From: a virus
Reading direction: 5' to 3' (one strand)
Length of the DNA stretch: 42,316 bases
IMG/VR virus record: IMGVR_UViG_3300042502_001936
Span: 1 to 42,316 of that record
Below, one piece after another: positions 1 to 7,912 of the stretch. Under the pieces are notes generated by a model. The model saw only the letters and a list, made by a program, of their open reading frames with translations, was not told the DNA's origin and searched no databases. The stretch's first letter is position 1. Every line of letters begins with the position of its first letter. Position numbers and translations under genes: made by a program.

Positions 1-1101
1 ATTTTTAATTACGGATTTTATTGATTTCTCAATGTATTTCTCATAGTTATATGAAGTTATTATTACAGTTATTTCTGACTTTGTTAAATTATGATTTTTT
101 ATTATCTCATATTTATTTGTTAACAAGGATATATTTTTAATTTTTTTAGAAATTAATAATTTTTTTTCATATTTTTTTATAAAAAACTCACCATCAACAA
201 AGTTATAAATTTTATGAAATCCAAATGGGTCGTCATAAAAATTTAAATTATCTTTAAAATTGTATGAAGGTTCTATACTAAATTTTTTGGTGTCACCCAT
301 ATCTTTATAGTAAAGATGGTTATATATTGAATAATAAACATCTTCTGGTATTTTTTCTAAGTCGTCAAATCCATTGGTAATTATTTTTTTAAAATTTTTA
401 TCGTTTAGTGCTTTTTTTATTAAACTAATACTTCTTAGTGATAACCCACCGTTTCCTTGTGTCATATTAATAAATGTAATATTTGTTATCATTTTTTGAA
501 TTCCTTTAGTATGGTCCAATCCCCAGTTAGCCCCTAAATAGTCAAATTCTAAAAAGTAATCATCAAAATTTTTATAAATAAAAGTATCTGTTTGGTAAAT
601 TAAAACTTTTTCACAATCAATCTCATCCCAAAAGTTAATATCTAGTAATAAGTTGTTATAATCGTTTCTATTTAATTCTCTTTTAATTAATCTAATTTCT
701 ATTTCTAAACTAATTTGGTTACAAATAGATTTAATTTGTTTGTAATTATTTTGGTGACAATAAATAATGTGACCCCAACCGTCACCCAATTTTTGAATGG
801 TGTTTTTTATAACAAATTCATTATGGTCTAAATTTCTGGTTTCAATTATTAATGATTTCTTTTTTGATGATTTATCTATTTTTGGAAATTCTTTTGGTAG
901 ATGATTTGTTATATTTTTACAAATTTCTATGAATTTGGTAAAATCTATTTTATTGCCATAAATAATTCTATTCTCAAATTGTCCATGATTTAAATAATGT
1001 GTATTAGCATCATTTTTTGTTTTAAGACCAGCGTTTCTTAAATCTTCATAATACCCCAAATAGAATTCCCAATCAAAATCTTCAGGTAATTTATTTTTCA
1101 T
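1..1101 (-). CDS. Glycosyltransferase, DUF5672-like plus GT2 domain (C-terminus cut by window edge)
   Basis: 367 codons are visible from the ATG at 1101, with no stop before the left edge. The N-terminus (FDWEFYLGYYEDLR, then HYLNHGQFENRI) resembles the short module that often precedes virus-encoded glycosyltransferases. Residues about 75-250 look like DUF5672: LIIETRNLDHNEFVIKN, KVLIYQTDTF, and the signature GNGGLSLRS near residue 215. At about residue 340 a GT2 fold begins (ITVIITSYNYEKYIEKSI), so the full protein is probably a fusion with two catalytic modules. The likely role is adding sugars to phage or host-surface glycans. The start overlaps the end of the DUF2061 frame by 11 nt, which implies co-transcription. 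Family assignment rests on motifs seen by eye; donor and acceptor cannot be deduced. Confidence 0.8.
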   Translation of the reverse strand, partial: MKNKLPEDFDWEFYLGYYEDLRNAGLKTKNDANTHYLNHGQFENRIIYGNKIDFTKFIEICKNITNHLPKEFPKIDKSSKKKSLIIETRNLDHNEFVIKNTIQKLGDGWGHIIYCHQNNYKQIKSICNQISLEIEIRLIKRELNRNDYNNLLLDINFWDEIDCEKVLIYQTDTFIYKNFDDYFLEFDYLGANWGLDHTKGIQKMITNITFINMTQGNGGLSLRSISLIKKALNDKNFKKIITNGFDDLEKIPEDVYYSIYNHLYYKDMGDTKKFSIEPSYNFKDNLNFYDDPFGFHKIYNFVDGEFFIKKYEKKLLISKKIKNISLLTNKYEIIKNHNLTKSEITVIITSYNYEKYIEKSIKSVIKN

Positions 1102-1555
1102 TTGTTTTATTTTTAATATCTTTTTTAATTCTTATATATTTATACCACAATCTTTCATGACCAAAATATATAAATGGCTTCATAATAAGTTCACCAACAC
1201 CAAGCAATGTCGAAACCTCAATTGTCGCACCTAACGAATATGCAACGACAACTGTAGTTAAGGTTCCTAAAAATCTATAACTAACTGTTTTTAAAATATG
1301 TCTAATTAAAACAGATTCTTCTTTTATAGTTTTTATATATGCGACATTATTTTCGACACTACAATAACCAACACAACTAACATGCCATTTATAATCATTA
1401 ATTTCCGGTAACCAATCTTTAGTTGTTTGAGTGTGTCCATCAATAATGATGTCTGAAACTAATGTCTCGTTACCGTTTTCAATTAATCTCCATCTTCCAT
1501 CATCAGTTTTTGAATCTGTGTTAAGTTTTACTTTGTATTTGAATATGTTAAAAAA
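1091..1555 (-). CDS. DUF2061 membrane protein without a canonical start codon
   Basis: This frame is open from 1555 (in-frame TAA at 1558-1556) to the TAA at 1091, but contains no ATG, GTG or TTG near its beginning. From 1546 it reads ATA-TTC-AAA, giving IFKYKVKLNTDSKTDDGRW. An N-terminal part with KWHVSCVGYCSVENNVAYI precedes a C-terminal DUF2061-type domain: KTVSYRFLGTLTTVVVAYS, one or two hydrophobic segments, then HERLWYKYIRI. DUF2061 proteins are small predicted membrane proteins of unknown function. Translation might begin at ATA, or might come from a -1 frameshift out of the upstream nucleotidyltransferase, whose codons AAT-TTT-TTA form a slippery heptamer exactly where the two frames meet. 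A miscounted base in the T6 run would give the same fusion. The coding nature is convincing; the start is not. Confidence 0.72.
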   Translation of the reverse strand, partial: FFNIFKYKVKLNTDSKTDDGRWRLIENGNETLVSDIIIDGHTQTTKDWLPEINDYKWHVSCVGYCSVENNVAYIKTIKEESVLIRHILKTVSYRFLGTLTTVVVAYSLGATIEVSTLLGVGELIMKPFIYFGHERLWYKYIRIKKDIKNKTNEK

Positions 1556-1992
1556 TTAATTATATAATCTTGTATCGATTCGTCCACCATATCCTTCCAT
1601 TTGTCGTCTCCTTTAGCGATTGAGTTTCTTATTCCTGTTGCAGATATGAATCCGATATTATCTGGCGGTGTAAATTCATTTATTTCATACCCAACACCTC
1701 TACCGTAATTAACGGATTCAATATCAGGAATAATGATAACTTTAACATCATCACCTTTTGAGTTATGATATTCTTCAATCATCTTTACCGTTTGTTTAGT
1801 GGTAAATGGATTTTTATCATCAGGTTCAATATCCCTAACCATTATTAAAGCTGGTATTCCCTCATTTAACTTTTGTTGTATTAGGTTAACATGTCCGTAG
1901 TGGTATGGTTGATATCGACCTATAAAAATAGCGTATTTTTTATCTTTATTTGTGGTGGGTTGTCCACCGTGGTTTTTCTTTTCCCAACTCAT
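1528..1992 (-). CDS. Nucleotidyltransferase of the HxGH (NadM/cytidylyltransferase-like) superfamily
   Basis: This 154-aa protein has the superfamily signature GRYQPYHYGH (residues 25-34, HxGH at 31-34) and the C-terminal ISATGIR motif (116-122). These bind nucleotide triphosphate and transfer NMP with release of pyrophosphate. Candidate activities are NMN adenylyltransferase, cytidylyltransferase or ATP sulfurylase-like chemistry. Its neighbour at 1997 is an APS kinase, so an adenylyl-transfer role feeding that enzyme is attractive but unproven. The gene ends inside the DUF2061 frame and carries U-UUU-UUA in phase at 1555-1549. The upstream APS kinase gene ends 4 nt away from its start. The fold assignment is firm; the substrate is not. 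Confidence 0.85.
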   Translation of the reverse strand: MSWEKKNHGGQPTTNKDKKYAIFIGRYQPYHYGHVNLIQQKLNEGIPALIMVRDIEPDDKNPFTTKQTVKMIEEYHNSKGDDVKVIIIPDIESVNYGRGVGYEINEFTPPDNIGFISATGIRNSIAKGDDKWKDMVDESIQDYIINFLTYSNTK

Positions 1993-1996
1993 AGTT

Positions 1997-2962
1997 TTAT
2001 TTTTTTATTTTAGGGTGTAATTGTAATTCATTTAAACACTTTTCCCAATTTTCAAACAACATACCTCTATCATCGATATAGACAGTTGCCGGGAATTTAT
2101 GGTTAGAAACCTCAGTTATGTATTTAGATAAACCATATTTTTCTAACCAAGGGTTGATAACCTCTTTTGGTCTTGATGAGAGAATTTTAAGGATATAACC
2201 CTCTTCATGTAATTTCTTAAGAGATTCTTCAGTACCTTCCATGGGAGGGTCGTAAGCATTGCCTAAACCTTTAAATCCTTTAGAATATTTATGAATAACA
2301 CCATCAAAATCAATTGCGATGGTATTTCTTTTATCTAAGTTGTTTACTTCCTTCAAATTAGATTCAATGATACCTAAGTCTTTTAAGTCTACTATAATCA
2401 CGTCAGTACATTGTTCTATCGACCATTTATCAGTGTCTAGTGTTCTAAATGGTTTAATTGGTTCTTCGTATGGTGAGTCTATTCCAGTAAATTGTTTAAT
2501 TTCACCTGCTCTCGCTTTTTTATATAACCCTTTAGGGTCACGTTGTTCACAAATATCTAAATCTGCTTTTACATAAACCTCTAAAAAGTTATCTCTACCA
2601 ATAATATCTTTTGCTTTTTCTCTTTCTTCTCTAAATGGTGAAATAAATGCTGTAATAACAATTACACCAGAATCAGATAAAAGTTTAGCTACCTCAGCAA
2701 TTCTCCTAATATTTTCTTTTCTGTCATCATCAGAAAAACCTAAATCTTTGTTAAGGCCCATTCTAATATTATCACCATCTAAGATATAAGCTAATTTACC
2801 TTCTTTTTGGAGTCTAAGTGCTAATTCATTTGCTATTGTTGATTTACCTGACGCTGATAACCCAGTTAACCAAATAACTGGCGATTTTTGTTTAATAAGT
2901 TTTTGCCTATCTTCTTTTGTTACCACATGTTTGTGTTCTATTAAATTTGTATTCATTTTCAT
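1997..2962 (-). CDS. cysC: Adenylylsulfate (APS) kinase fused to a HAD-like phosphatase domain
   Basis: Residues 29-198 carry the CysC motifs: P-loop GLSASGKST (34-42), DGDNIR (62-66), LGFSDDDRKENIRR (74-86), SPFREERE (108-114), and the APS-binding segment DPKGLYKKARAGEIKQFTG. The enzyme would phosphorylate adenosine 5'-phosphosulfate to PAPS using ATP. Residues 213-321 form a second module with HAD landmarks: DFDGV (Asp218 and Asp220), SSRP (262-265), a conserved Lys in NHKFPA (289), and YIDDRG (295-300). Stand-alone CysC is about 200 aa, so the 321-aa length reflects this fusion. The HAD part could be a phosphatase acting on a nucleotide or sugar phosphate; its substrate cannot be read. The start overlaps the upstream glycosyltransferase gene by 4 nt. 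Confidence 0.88.
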   Translation of the reverse strand: MKMNTNLIEHKHVVTKEDRQKLIKQKSPVIWLTGLSASGKSTIANELALRLQKEGKLAYILDGDNIRMGLNKDLGFSDDDRKENIRRIAEVAKLLSDSGVIVITAFISPFREEREKAKDIIGRDNFLEVYVKADLDICEQRDPKGLYKKARAGEIKQFTGIDSPYEEPIKPFRTLDTDKWSIEQCTDVIIVDLKDLGIIESNLKEVNNLDKRNTIAIDFDGVIHKYSKGFKGLGNAYDPPMEGTEESLKKLHEEGYILKILSSRPKEVINPWLEKYGLSKYITEVSNHKFPATVYIDDRGMLFENWEKCLNELQLHPKIKK

Positions 2963-4533
2963 ATTTTAATAAATTTATCATTTTTATATATAAAAGTATT
3001 TATAACTTTAATCCATTTACTAACCAAATTTTTATTTTCCAATATAAAAGGGTGAAGTGTTTCTTTAAAATCTTTTTTAGATTCATCTAAATATTTTTCA
3101 TCATTTTTTCTGGTATAACTTTCTTTATGGTAAGCAACAGAATAACCATCGTTATAGTTTTTAAACCCATTAGATAATACTTTTATACCTAACTCAACGT
3201 CTTCAAAACAATTATTATAATTTTCATTAAAAAGTCCCATTTTAATAAATAAATCTTTATTTATTAATAGTAATGCGGCTGTATTACAAAAAACTTCTCT
3301 AACAGTGTTATTAAAATTATAGTAGTTATTTAATTTTTCGTGGGTTAGATTTATGGATGGATAAAGTTCTTCAAAATTGTTAGCATTTAAAACTTTATCG
3401 GAATGAACTATAACTCCATTATGTTGTATGGTGTTATTTGGGTAATGTAACCTACACCCAACAGAACCACAATCTTTATTTGTTAAAAAAACGTTTAACA
3501 TAGAACTAAGAACATCATTTTTGATTTCAATATCATTATTACAAAATAATAAAAAATCGTGACCGTTACCTACATAGTTTTTAACAACATCGTTATTTAT
3601 TTTAGCGAAATTATAATAATCATACTCAATTATTTTTAAATTCTTATAATCTTCAAAACTAATTTTTATTTGGTCCAATTCTTCTTTTGTAGACCCAGTA
3701 TCAGCAATAAAAATACTAAATATGTCATGGTCACAATTACTGTAAAATGAATTAACACAATTTATTAAAAGTTCTAAATTTCCTTTTGTTGGTATTATTA
3801 TTGCTACTTTTTTTAATTTTTTAAAATTTTTTCTTTTTATTTTTTCGTAAAATATATTTTTAGGTTTTAAATCTAATGGTAAATATTTTTTATATTTTTC
3901 TAAAAAAATTTCTTTTATTTTAAAAAATTCTTCATTAGGTTTACCCTCTGAATTGTGTGTAATGTCGAAAGAAAATGTAACACCTAATTTTACACCCTCA
4001 ATAAAATTACTAACACAAAAAGAATGGTCATAAAAATGAAACCCATTTATATCCTCGTCAAATAGTTTTTTAATTTTATTTTTATCAACAGAAATAAAGA
4101 GTCCATCTAGGGTGACTACTTCAATTAAATCATTAAATTTAGGTGAGTATTTGGTTAACGTTTTTTTGTTATTATTTCTGTGGTAAACTTGTCCCACCAT
4201 AGTTTGGTCCCTTTTGCTCCAAAAAATACCTGATTCAGACATGAAACAAGAACCGGCTTTACCTATAACACCAAACTCAGGATTTTTTAAAAAATCATTT
4301 AACAATTTTACACCCCAATTCTGTGATAAAAAAATATCATCATGACAAAAAACTAGAATATCGTATTTAGATTCTTTTAATCCTCTATTGTAAATTTCTG
4401 ATAAGGAAAACTCATTTTGATTATTATATAATAATATTTCATATTCCTTTAAACCAATAGTTTTTTTTATGTGATTTTTAAACTTATCAACACATAAATT
4501 GTCTTTATTAGAAGAAACAATAACACTAATCAT
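2959..4533 (-). CDS. Two-domain glycosyltransferase family 2 protein
   Basis: 524 aa with two GT-A-like units. The first (1-220) begins MISVIVSSNK and has an acidic metal-site-like HDD at 64-66 (VFCHDDIFLS). The second (242-500) begins VAIIIPTKGN, has FIADTGST, an NND site at 332-334, and FEDVELGIKV towards the end, as in GT2 enzymes. Tandem GT2 proteins build or decorate polysaccharide chains. Together with the partial glycosyltransferase at 1-1101 and the APS kinase it suggests a glycan-modification cassette, either of the phage surface or of host envelope sugars. An AATATTTATAA-like motif (4545-4556) sits 11 nt upstream, so this gene probably begins the unit running leftwards. It is exceptionally AT-rich, even compared with its neighbours. 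Confidence 0.85.
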   Translation of the reverse strand: MISVIVSSNKDNLCVDKFKNHIKKTIGLKEYEILLYNNQNEFSLSEIYNRGLKESKYDILVFCHDDIFLSQNWGVKLLNDFLKNPEFGVIGKAGSCFMSESGIFWSKRDQTMVGQVYHRNNNKKTLTKYSPKFNDLIEVVTLDGLFISVDKNKIKKLFDEDINGFHFYDHSFCVSNFIEGVKLGVTFSFDITHNSEGKPNEEFFKIKEIFLEKYKKYLPLDLKPKNIFYEKIKRKNFKKLKKVAIIIPTKGNLELLINCVNSFYSNCDHDIFSIFIADTGSTKEELDQIKISFEDYKNLKIIEYDYYNFAKINNDVVKNYVGNGHDFLLFCNNDIEIKNDVLSSMLNVFLTNKDCGSVGCRLHYPNNTIQHNGVIVHSDKVLNANNFEELYPSINLTHEKLNNYYNFNNTVREVFCNTAALLLINKDLFIKMGLFNENYNNCFEDVELGIKVLSNGFKNYNDGYSVAYHKESYTRKNDEKYLDESKKDFKETLHPFILENKNLVSKWIKVINTFIYKNDKFIKI

Positions 4534-4544
4534 TATATAACTTT

Positions 4545-4556
4545 TTATAAATAAAA
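4545..4556 (-). promoter_or_regulatory. Late-promoter-like motif upstream of the two-domain glycosyltransferase
   Basis: Minus-strand TTTTATTTATAA, 11 nt before the ATG at 4533. It matches the last eight bases of the recurrent AATATTTATAA motif. Confidence 0.45.
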
Positions 4557-4572
4557 CCTTATTTTTTAAAAT

Positions 4573-5610
4573 TTAAACCCTAGAAATTTTAAACATTTCA
4601 GATTCTCGTTCTCTTCTAGTTTTTAAACCTGGATATTCGTCAAACATATTACTTGAGATATTTTTTATCTCTTCTTTAGCTTCTTGGAACTCACTTCGTT
4701 TAACGTATTGAATAAATTTGCTTGTCCTTAAATTACCCACACCATGATTATAGGTTATAGAAACCATAGCATCATACATACCTTGTGTAATTTCAGGTTC
4801 TATACCTTTTTTATTCCACCCATCTAATATATTATTAACACCTTCAGAAGCTTTTAACATATCATCTTGTAATAATTGTTCAGCCTGTTCTCTAGTAATT
4901 CTTGTAATTTTTTTACCAGGGTTACGTTTATTGTAAGGTATAATATCTTCATGATTTGGTACAAAACTATAATCACCCCCCGTACTACCTCTTTCGGGGT
5001 TAGAAAAGACAGCGTGACCATAACCTGTGGTATAAGCACCATCACCTAAATTATAGAAATATAAAACAGGTTTACCACCAATACCCTCTTCTTTTTTCAA
5101 ATGTTTAAATAATCTTTGGCTAGGTTTTCTAATTTTTTGTGTTTTAACTACAGGTGTTTCTTTTTTAAATGAAGGCATTTCAAATCTAATACCACTCTGA
5201 TAATCATTGCCTTCAATGGTGTTGGTGATACTAGTTATTTGGTTTACGGTTAAAATACCTAAAAAAGATGCCAAAACATATTTTATTATTTTTTTCCTAA
5301 GTTGGTTGGGTAAAGATTTTATTTTTTTCAATAAAAGATTTAGATACCCAATAACATCTTCTTTTGTTTTAACCCATTTTTTAGATAAATCTAATTCTTT
5401 TTTAGTTTCTTGTGGAAAATCCCACACATACTCTGGACTAGTTTTGTCATTAGAAATAACGTCCCATTCAAATTCGGGGCTGAGAACATCTTTAACTTCA
5501 TTTAATAATAAAAGTTTATGTAAAAATTTATCTAAATATTTATTAGATTCTTCTATTTTATTAGAACTTAGACTTTGGATTTCTTCTCTAATAATTTTTC
5601 TGATATTCAT
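4573..5610 (-). CDS. GH24 (T4-type) lysozyme with long N-terminal extension
   Basis: The C-terminal 180 residues are a muramidase of the GH24/T4 lysozyme class: catalytic Glu175 in KKEEGIGG, YTTGYGHA at 193-200, the later MYDAMVSITYNHGVG, and a terminal Arg-rich helix GLKTRRERE. It would cleave the glycan strands of peptidoglycan. The 345-aa length is roughly twice that of T4 lysozyme. The extra N-terminus starts with MNIRKIIREEI, an amphipathic tag shared with other proteins here, then has two similar stretches (SPEFEWD and SPEYVWD), and a hydrophobic segment at about 109-127 (IKYVLASFLGILTVNQIT). That segment could be a membrane or signal-anchor helix. The protein could therefore be a lysis endolysin or a virion-borne lysozyme. 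It overlaps the upstream DHH gene by 4 nt. Confidence 0.88.
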   Translation of the reverse strand: MNIRKIIREEIQSLSSNKIEESNKYLDKFLHKLLLLNEVKDVLSPEFEWDVISNDKTSPEYVWDFPQETKKELDLSKKWVKTKEDVIGYLNLLLKKIKSLPNQLRKKIIKYVLASFLGILTVNQITSITNTIEGNDYQSGIRFEMPSFKKETPVVKTQKIRKPSQRLFKHLKKEEGIGGKPVLYFYNLGDGAYTTGYGHAVFSNPERGSTGGDYSFVPNHEDIIPYNKRNPGKKITRITREQAEQLLQDDMLKASEGVNNILDGWNKKGIEPEITQGMYDAMVSITYNHGVGNLRTSKFIQYVKRSEFQEAKEEIKNISSNMFDEYPGLKTRRERESEMFKISRV

Positions 5611-7031
5611 AAAGATTCTGTATCTATTTTAAATTTTAATTGTTTAACAAATTCTTCAGAAAATCTCTTTAAAAATGGAACACCGTCTTTACCAAAATAC
5701 ATTAATCCTGATATATTAGTTATACATTTATGGCCACCAGAATTAGCCTGAACCATATCCCAACCAGTAATTTTTAACATCTTTAAAGCTTTAATTTCTC
5801 TATCAGAAAGTGATGTGTAAGGTTTATCCATTATTTTTTTAATGGCGTTTTGCCATCTTTCTAATGTATAATCTGGTGAACCACCATTAGGTATTTCATC
5901 TAATCCCATAATACCATTCTCAGTATCACCTAAAATAGCTACCATATCATTAAAACTAAAACCAACAGATTCTTCCGAAAATTCTTTATTTTTTTCAGCA
6001 AAATACTTTACAGTATCAATAGATATAATTTTGTTTTCTAGTTCAGATTTAAATATACTTAAAACGTCTTGTGCTATTTCACCTAAATTAACACCTTTAA
6101 GTTCCCTACCCTTTTTATAAGGATTACAAGAAGCTTGTAATAAACCTAATGGCCATGTTATAACCAAAAAATTGGCGTTAGGGTATAATTTAAAAGGTAC
6201 GTATCTATCATAAGAACCTGGTTTAAACATAGAACCCCCACCGTATTGTTTTACAATCCCATACTCTTCATCGTATTCTACATTACCACTTTTTGATTGG
6301 ACCTCAATATAATTGGAAAGGTTAACTTTCATTTCTTGAGCTGTGGCGTAACCATATTCTTTTGCTAATCTAACTATATTTTGGTAAATGTTTAAAAGTG
6401 ATGGTGTACATTCCATCACAAGAGTTTCTAAAAATTTTGGTTTATTTTTGTAAGCTAATAATAATTTATTAGTTACAAGTGCCATACTAATTTTATTACG
6501 TTCTAAATCTTTTCCTTTATCTAGGGTAAAAACATAGTTCATAACATCATCTGGTGTAATATCTAATCTAGCATAATCAGCACTATCTACAGTAGATATC
6601 ATCATAATATCTTTTGATGGGAAAATGTCTGATGGTGAAAGAACGTTAGAGATAGTCTCAACGTTTGACCTTGAGTGTCTAAAACTTGTTGACGTACTTT
6701 TTTCAACACCAACTTGTGAATCGTGGTGGTCAGTATGTATAACAAACATTGGTTTACCGTGAGCAAAATCTACCAATACAGGCATTATTTCACCACTAGC
6801 GTCAGGTTTTTTAATTGAGAATTCTTTATCACCGTATTGAATTACTTCAACATCAACAACTTCAATACCGTTGTTTTCTAAATAATTTTTCATGGCAATT
6901 GCCGTAGTAACTCCATCTAAATCCTGATGAAAATAAATTTTAGCTTTTTGATATCTTTTAGCTAATGTATTTATATTTTGTATACCAGTTTCGACTAACA
7001 AAGCCTGTAGTATGTTTTCACTAATAATCAT
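5607..7031 (-). CDS. DHH-family phosphoesterase
   Basis: 474 aa with DHH superfamily motifs: HQDLDGVT (35-42), VDFAHG (87-92), and HTDHHDS (99-105, the DHH triplet). A C-terminal GGHK (432-435) resembles the glycine-rich DHHA1 substrate-binding motif. DHH enzymes such as RecJ and NrnA are manganese-dependent nucleases or oligonucleotide/dinucleotide phosphodiesterases. A role in nucleotide salvage, nanoRNA degradation or destroying host cyclic-nucleotide signals is possible, but the substrate is not visible. Its gene starts a unit with the lysozyme (ATGA overlap), and the motif AATAAATATC (plus strand, 7049-7058) lies 17 nt upstream as a promoter candidate. The placement beside lysozyme suggests late expression. 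Confidence 0.85.
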   Translation of the reverse strand: MIISENILQALLVETGIQNINTLAKRYQKAKIYFHQDLDGVTTAIAMKNYLENNGIEVVDVEVIQYGDKEFSIKKPDASGEIMPVLVDFAHGKPMFVIHTDHHDSQVGVEKSTSTSFRHSRSNVETISNVLSPSDIFPSKDIMMISTVDSADYARLDITPDDVMNYVFTLDKGKDLERNKISMALVTNKLLLAYKNKPKFLETLVMECTPSLLNIYQNIVRLAKEYGYATAQEMKVNLSNYIEVQSKSGNVEYDEEYGIVKQYGGGSMFKPGSYDRYVPFKLYPNANFLVITWPLGLLQASCNPYKKGRELKGVNLGEIAQDVLSIFKSELENKIISIDTVKYFAEKNKEFSEESVGFSFNDMVAILGDTENGIMGLDEIPNGGSPDYTLERWQNAIKKIMDKPYTSLSDREIKALKMLKITGWDMVQANSGGHKCITNISGLMYFGKDGVPFLKRFSEEFVKQLKFKIDTESL

Positions 7032-7048
7032 TATACTTATTGTTTTTC

Positions 7049-7058
7049 AATAAATATC
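7049..7058 (-). promoter_or_regulatory. Late-promoter-like motif upstream of the DHH gene
   Basis: Minus-strand GATATTTATT, 17 nt before the ATG at 7031. It overlaps the end of the DUF3310 gene by two bases. Confidence 0.5.
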
Positions 7059-7269
7059 ACGACTTTTGGTTCAGTTCAATTAACTTATTTAGATACTGGA
7101 GGCATTTTTCTAAATCTTGTAAACCGTTTTTATGTCTCCATCTAGTAACATACTTAACAATATTGCCTTCAAAAAAGTCTAATTTTTGTGAGTGTGCGTA
7201 ATCCCACATCTCAATTCCTTGGTTATAATGTGAGGGATGTTCTATTTGTTCTTTATTTTTATCTTCCAT
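7057..7269 (-). CDS. DUF3310 family small phage protein
   Basis: 70 aa with the DUF3310 pattern: HPSHYNQGIEMWDYAHS at the front, then FFEGNIVKYVTRWRHKNG and DLEKCLQYLNKLIE. The family is common in phages and is often annotated as a nucleotide-kinase-like or SaV-like protein; its biochemical role is not settled. The length is typical for the minimal domain. It is the first gene on the minus side of a divergent 52-bp region shared with the plus-strand gene at 7322. No clear promoter was seen for this gene itself. Confidence 0.85.
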   Translation of the reverse strand: MEDKNKEQIEHPSHYNQGIEMWDYAHSQKLDFFEGNIVKYVTRWRHKNGLQDLEKCLQYLNKLIELNQKS

Positions 7270-7273
7270 TATT

Positions 7274-7303
7274 TTTGTTTTTAATTAAAAATAGTTATAT
7301 TTG
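7274..7303 (+). promoter_or_regulatory. Bacteroidota-type housekeeping promoter
   Basis: TTTG at 7274-7277 and TATATTTG at 7296-7303, separated by 18 nt, match the -33/-7 pattern TTTG...TAnnTTTG of Bacteroidota primary-sigma promoters. Transcription would begin near 7310, about 12 nt upstream of the ATG at 7322. This would let host RNA polymerase transcribe the gene early. Confidence 0.55.
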
Positions 7304-7321
7304 TAAAAATAAAAAAGTTTT

Positions 7322-7912
7322 ATGGAAAGAAAAAAATTAAATATATTTGAAAAAGTTGGTCTTTGGTGGAAATTTGAGGGTAGGTATTACCATAAAGATT
7401 TTATTAAAGGTGTTAAAAACCTTTGGTCATGGTTCCCTGTTATATGGAAAGACCGTGATTATGATGACCATTATATATTTGAAGTTTTAAAATTTAAATT
7501 AAATAAGCAAGCTGATTATATTGGTGGTAATGATAGACATTTAAGTGCTAAAAGAAATACTGAAATAATGCGTCTTGTAACTAAACTAATTAAGTTACAA
7601 CAAGATGATTTTTACGGTATGGAGTTTATGGATTACCATAAAACTAAATATGACTTTATCCCAACAGACGAAAGTAAAAAATGGTATTCCATGGAAGATA
7701 CTTTAGTGTCTGAAACTTTTGATGAGTATTTTAAAAAATACCCACGTCAATATAAAAAAGTGGTAAGTGGTGAAATAAATCTATATCAAAGACCTTTTGA
7801 AGAAAAAGATAAAAAATTAATTGCTATGGAGATTGCACATGAAAATCAAGATAGATGTAATAAACTTATTTTTAAACTTCTTGAAAAGAATATACAAAAA
7901 TGGTGGGATTAA
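7322..7912 (+). CDS. Hypothetical protein, conserved-looking, unknown function
   Basis: 196 aa, not recognised. It is soluble-looking, rich in aromatic and charged residues (FEKVGLWWKFEGRYYHKDF, KNLWSWFPVIWKDRDYDD), with no signal peptide or transmembrane segment. The central part (residues about 55-100) is probably helical. It reads as a genuine gene: it has a good Bacteroidota-type promoter just upstream, a clean start at 7322, and it converges with the helicase gene with a 4-nt tail-to-tail overlap. Its use of a host-type rather than late-type promoter suggests early expression, but nothing more can be inferred. Confidence 0.7.
   Translation: MERKKLNIFEKVGLWWKFEGRYYHKDFIKGVKNLWSWFPVIWKDRDYDDHYIFEVLKFKLNKQADYIGGNDRHLSAKRNTEIMRLVTKLIKLQQDDFYGMEFMDYHKTKYDFIPTDESKKWYSMEDTLVSETFDEYFKKYPRQYKKVVSGEINLYQRPFEEKDKKLIAMEIAHENQDRCNKLIFKLLEKNIQKWWD

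Noticed and set aside
1130-1142. TATATTTATA near 1132 as another late promoter
   Set aside because: It lies within the DUF2061 coding frame and no plus-strand gene follows.
5207-5632. Open plus-strand frame antisense to the lysozyme gene
   Set aside because: The protein on the minus strand has intact GH24 catalytic motifs; this one has none.
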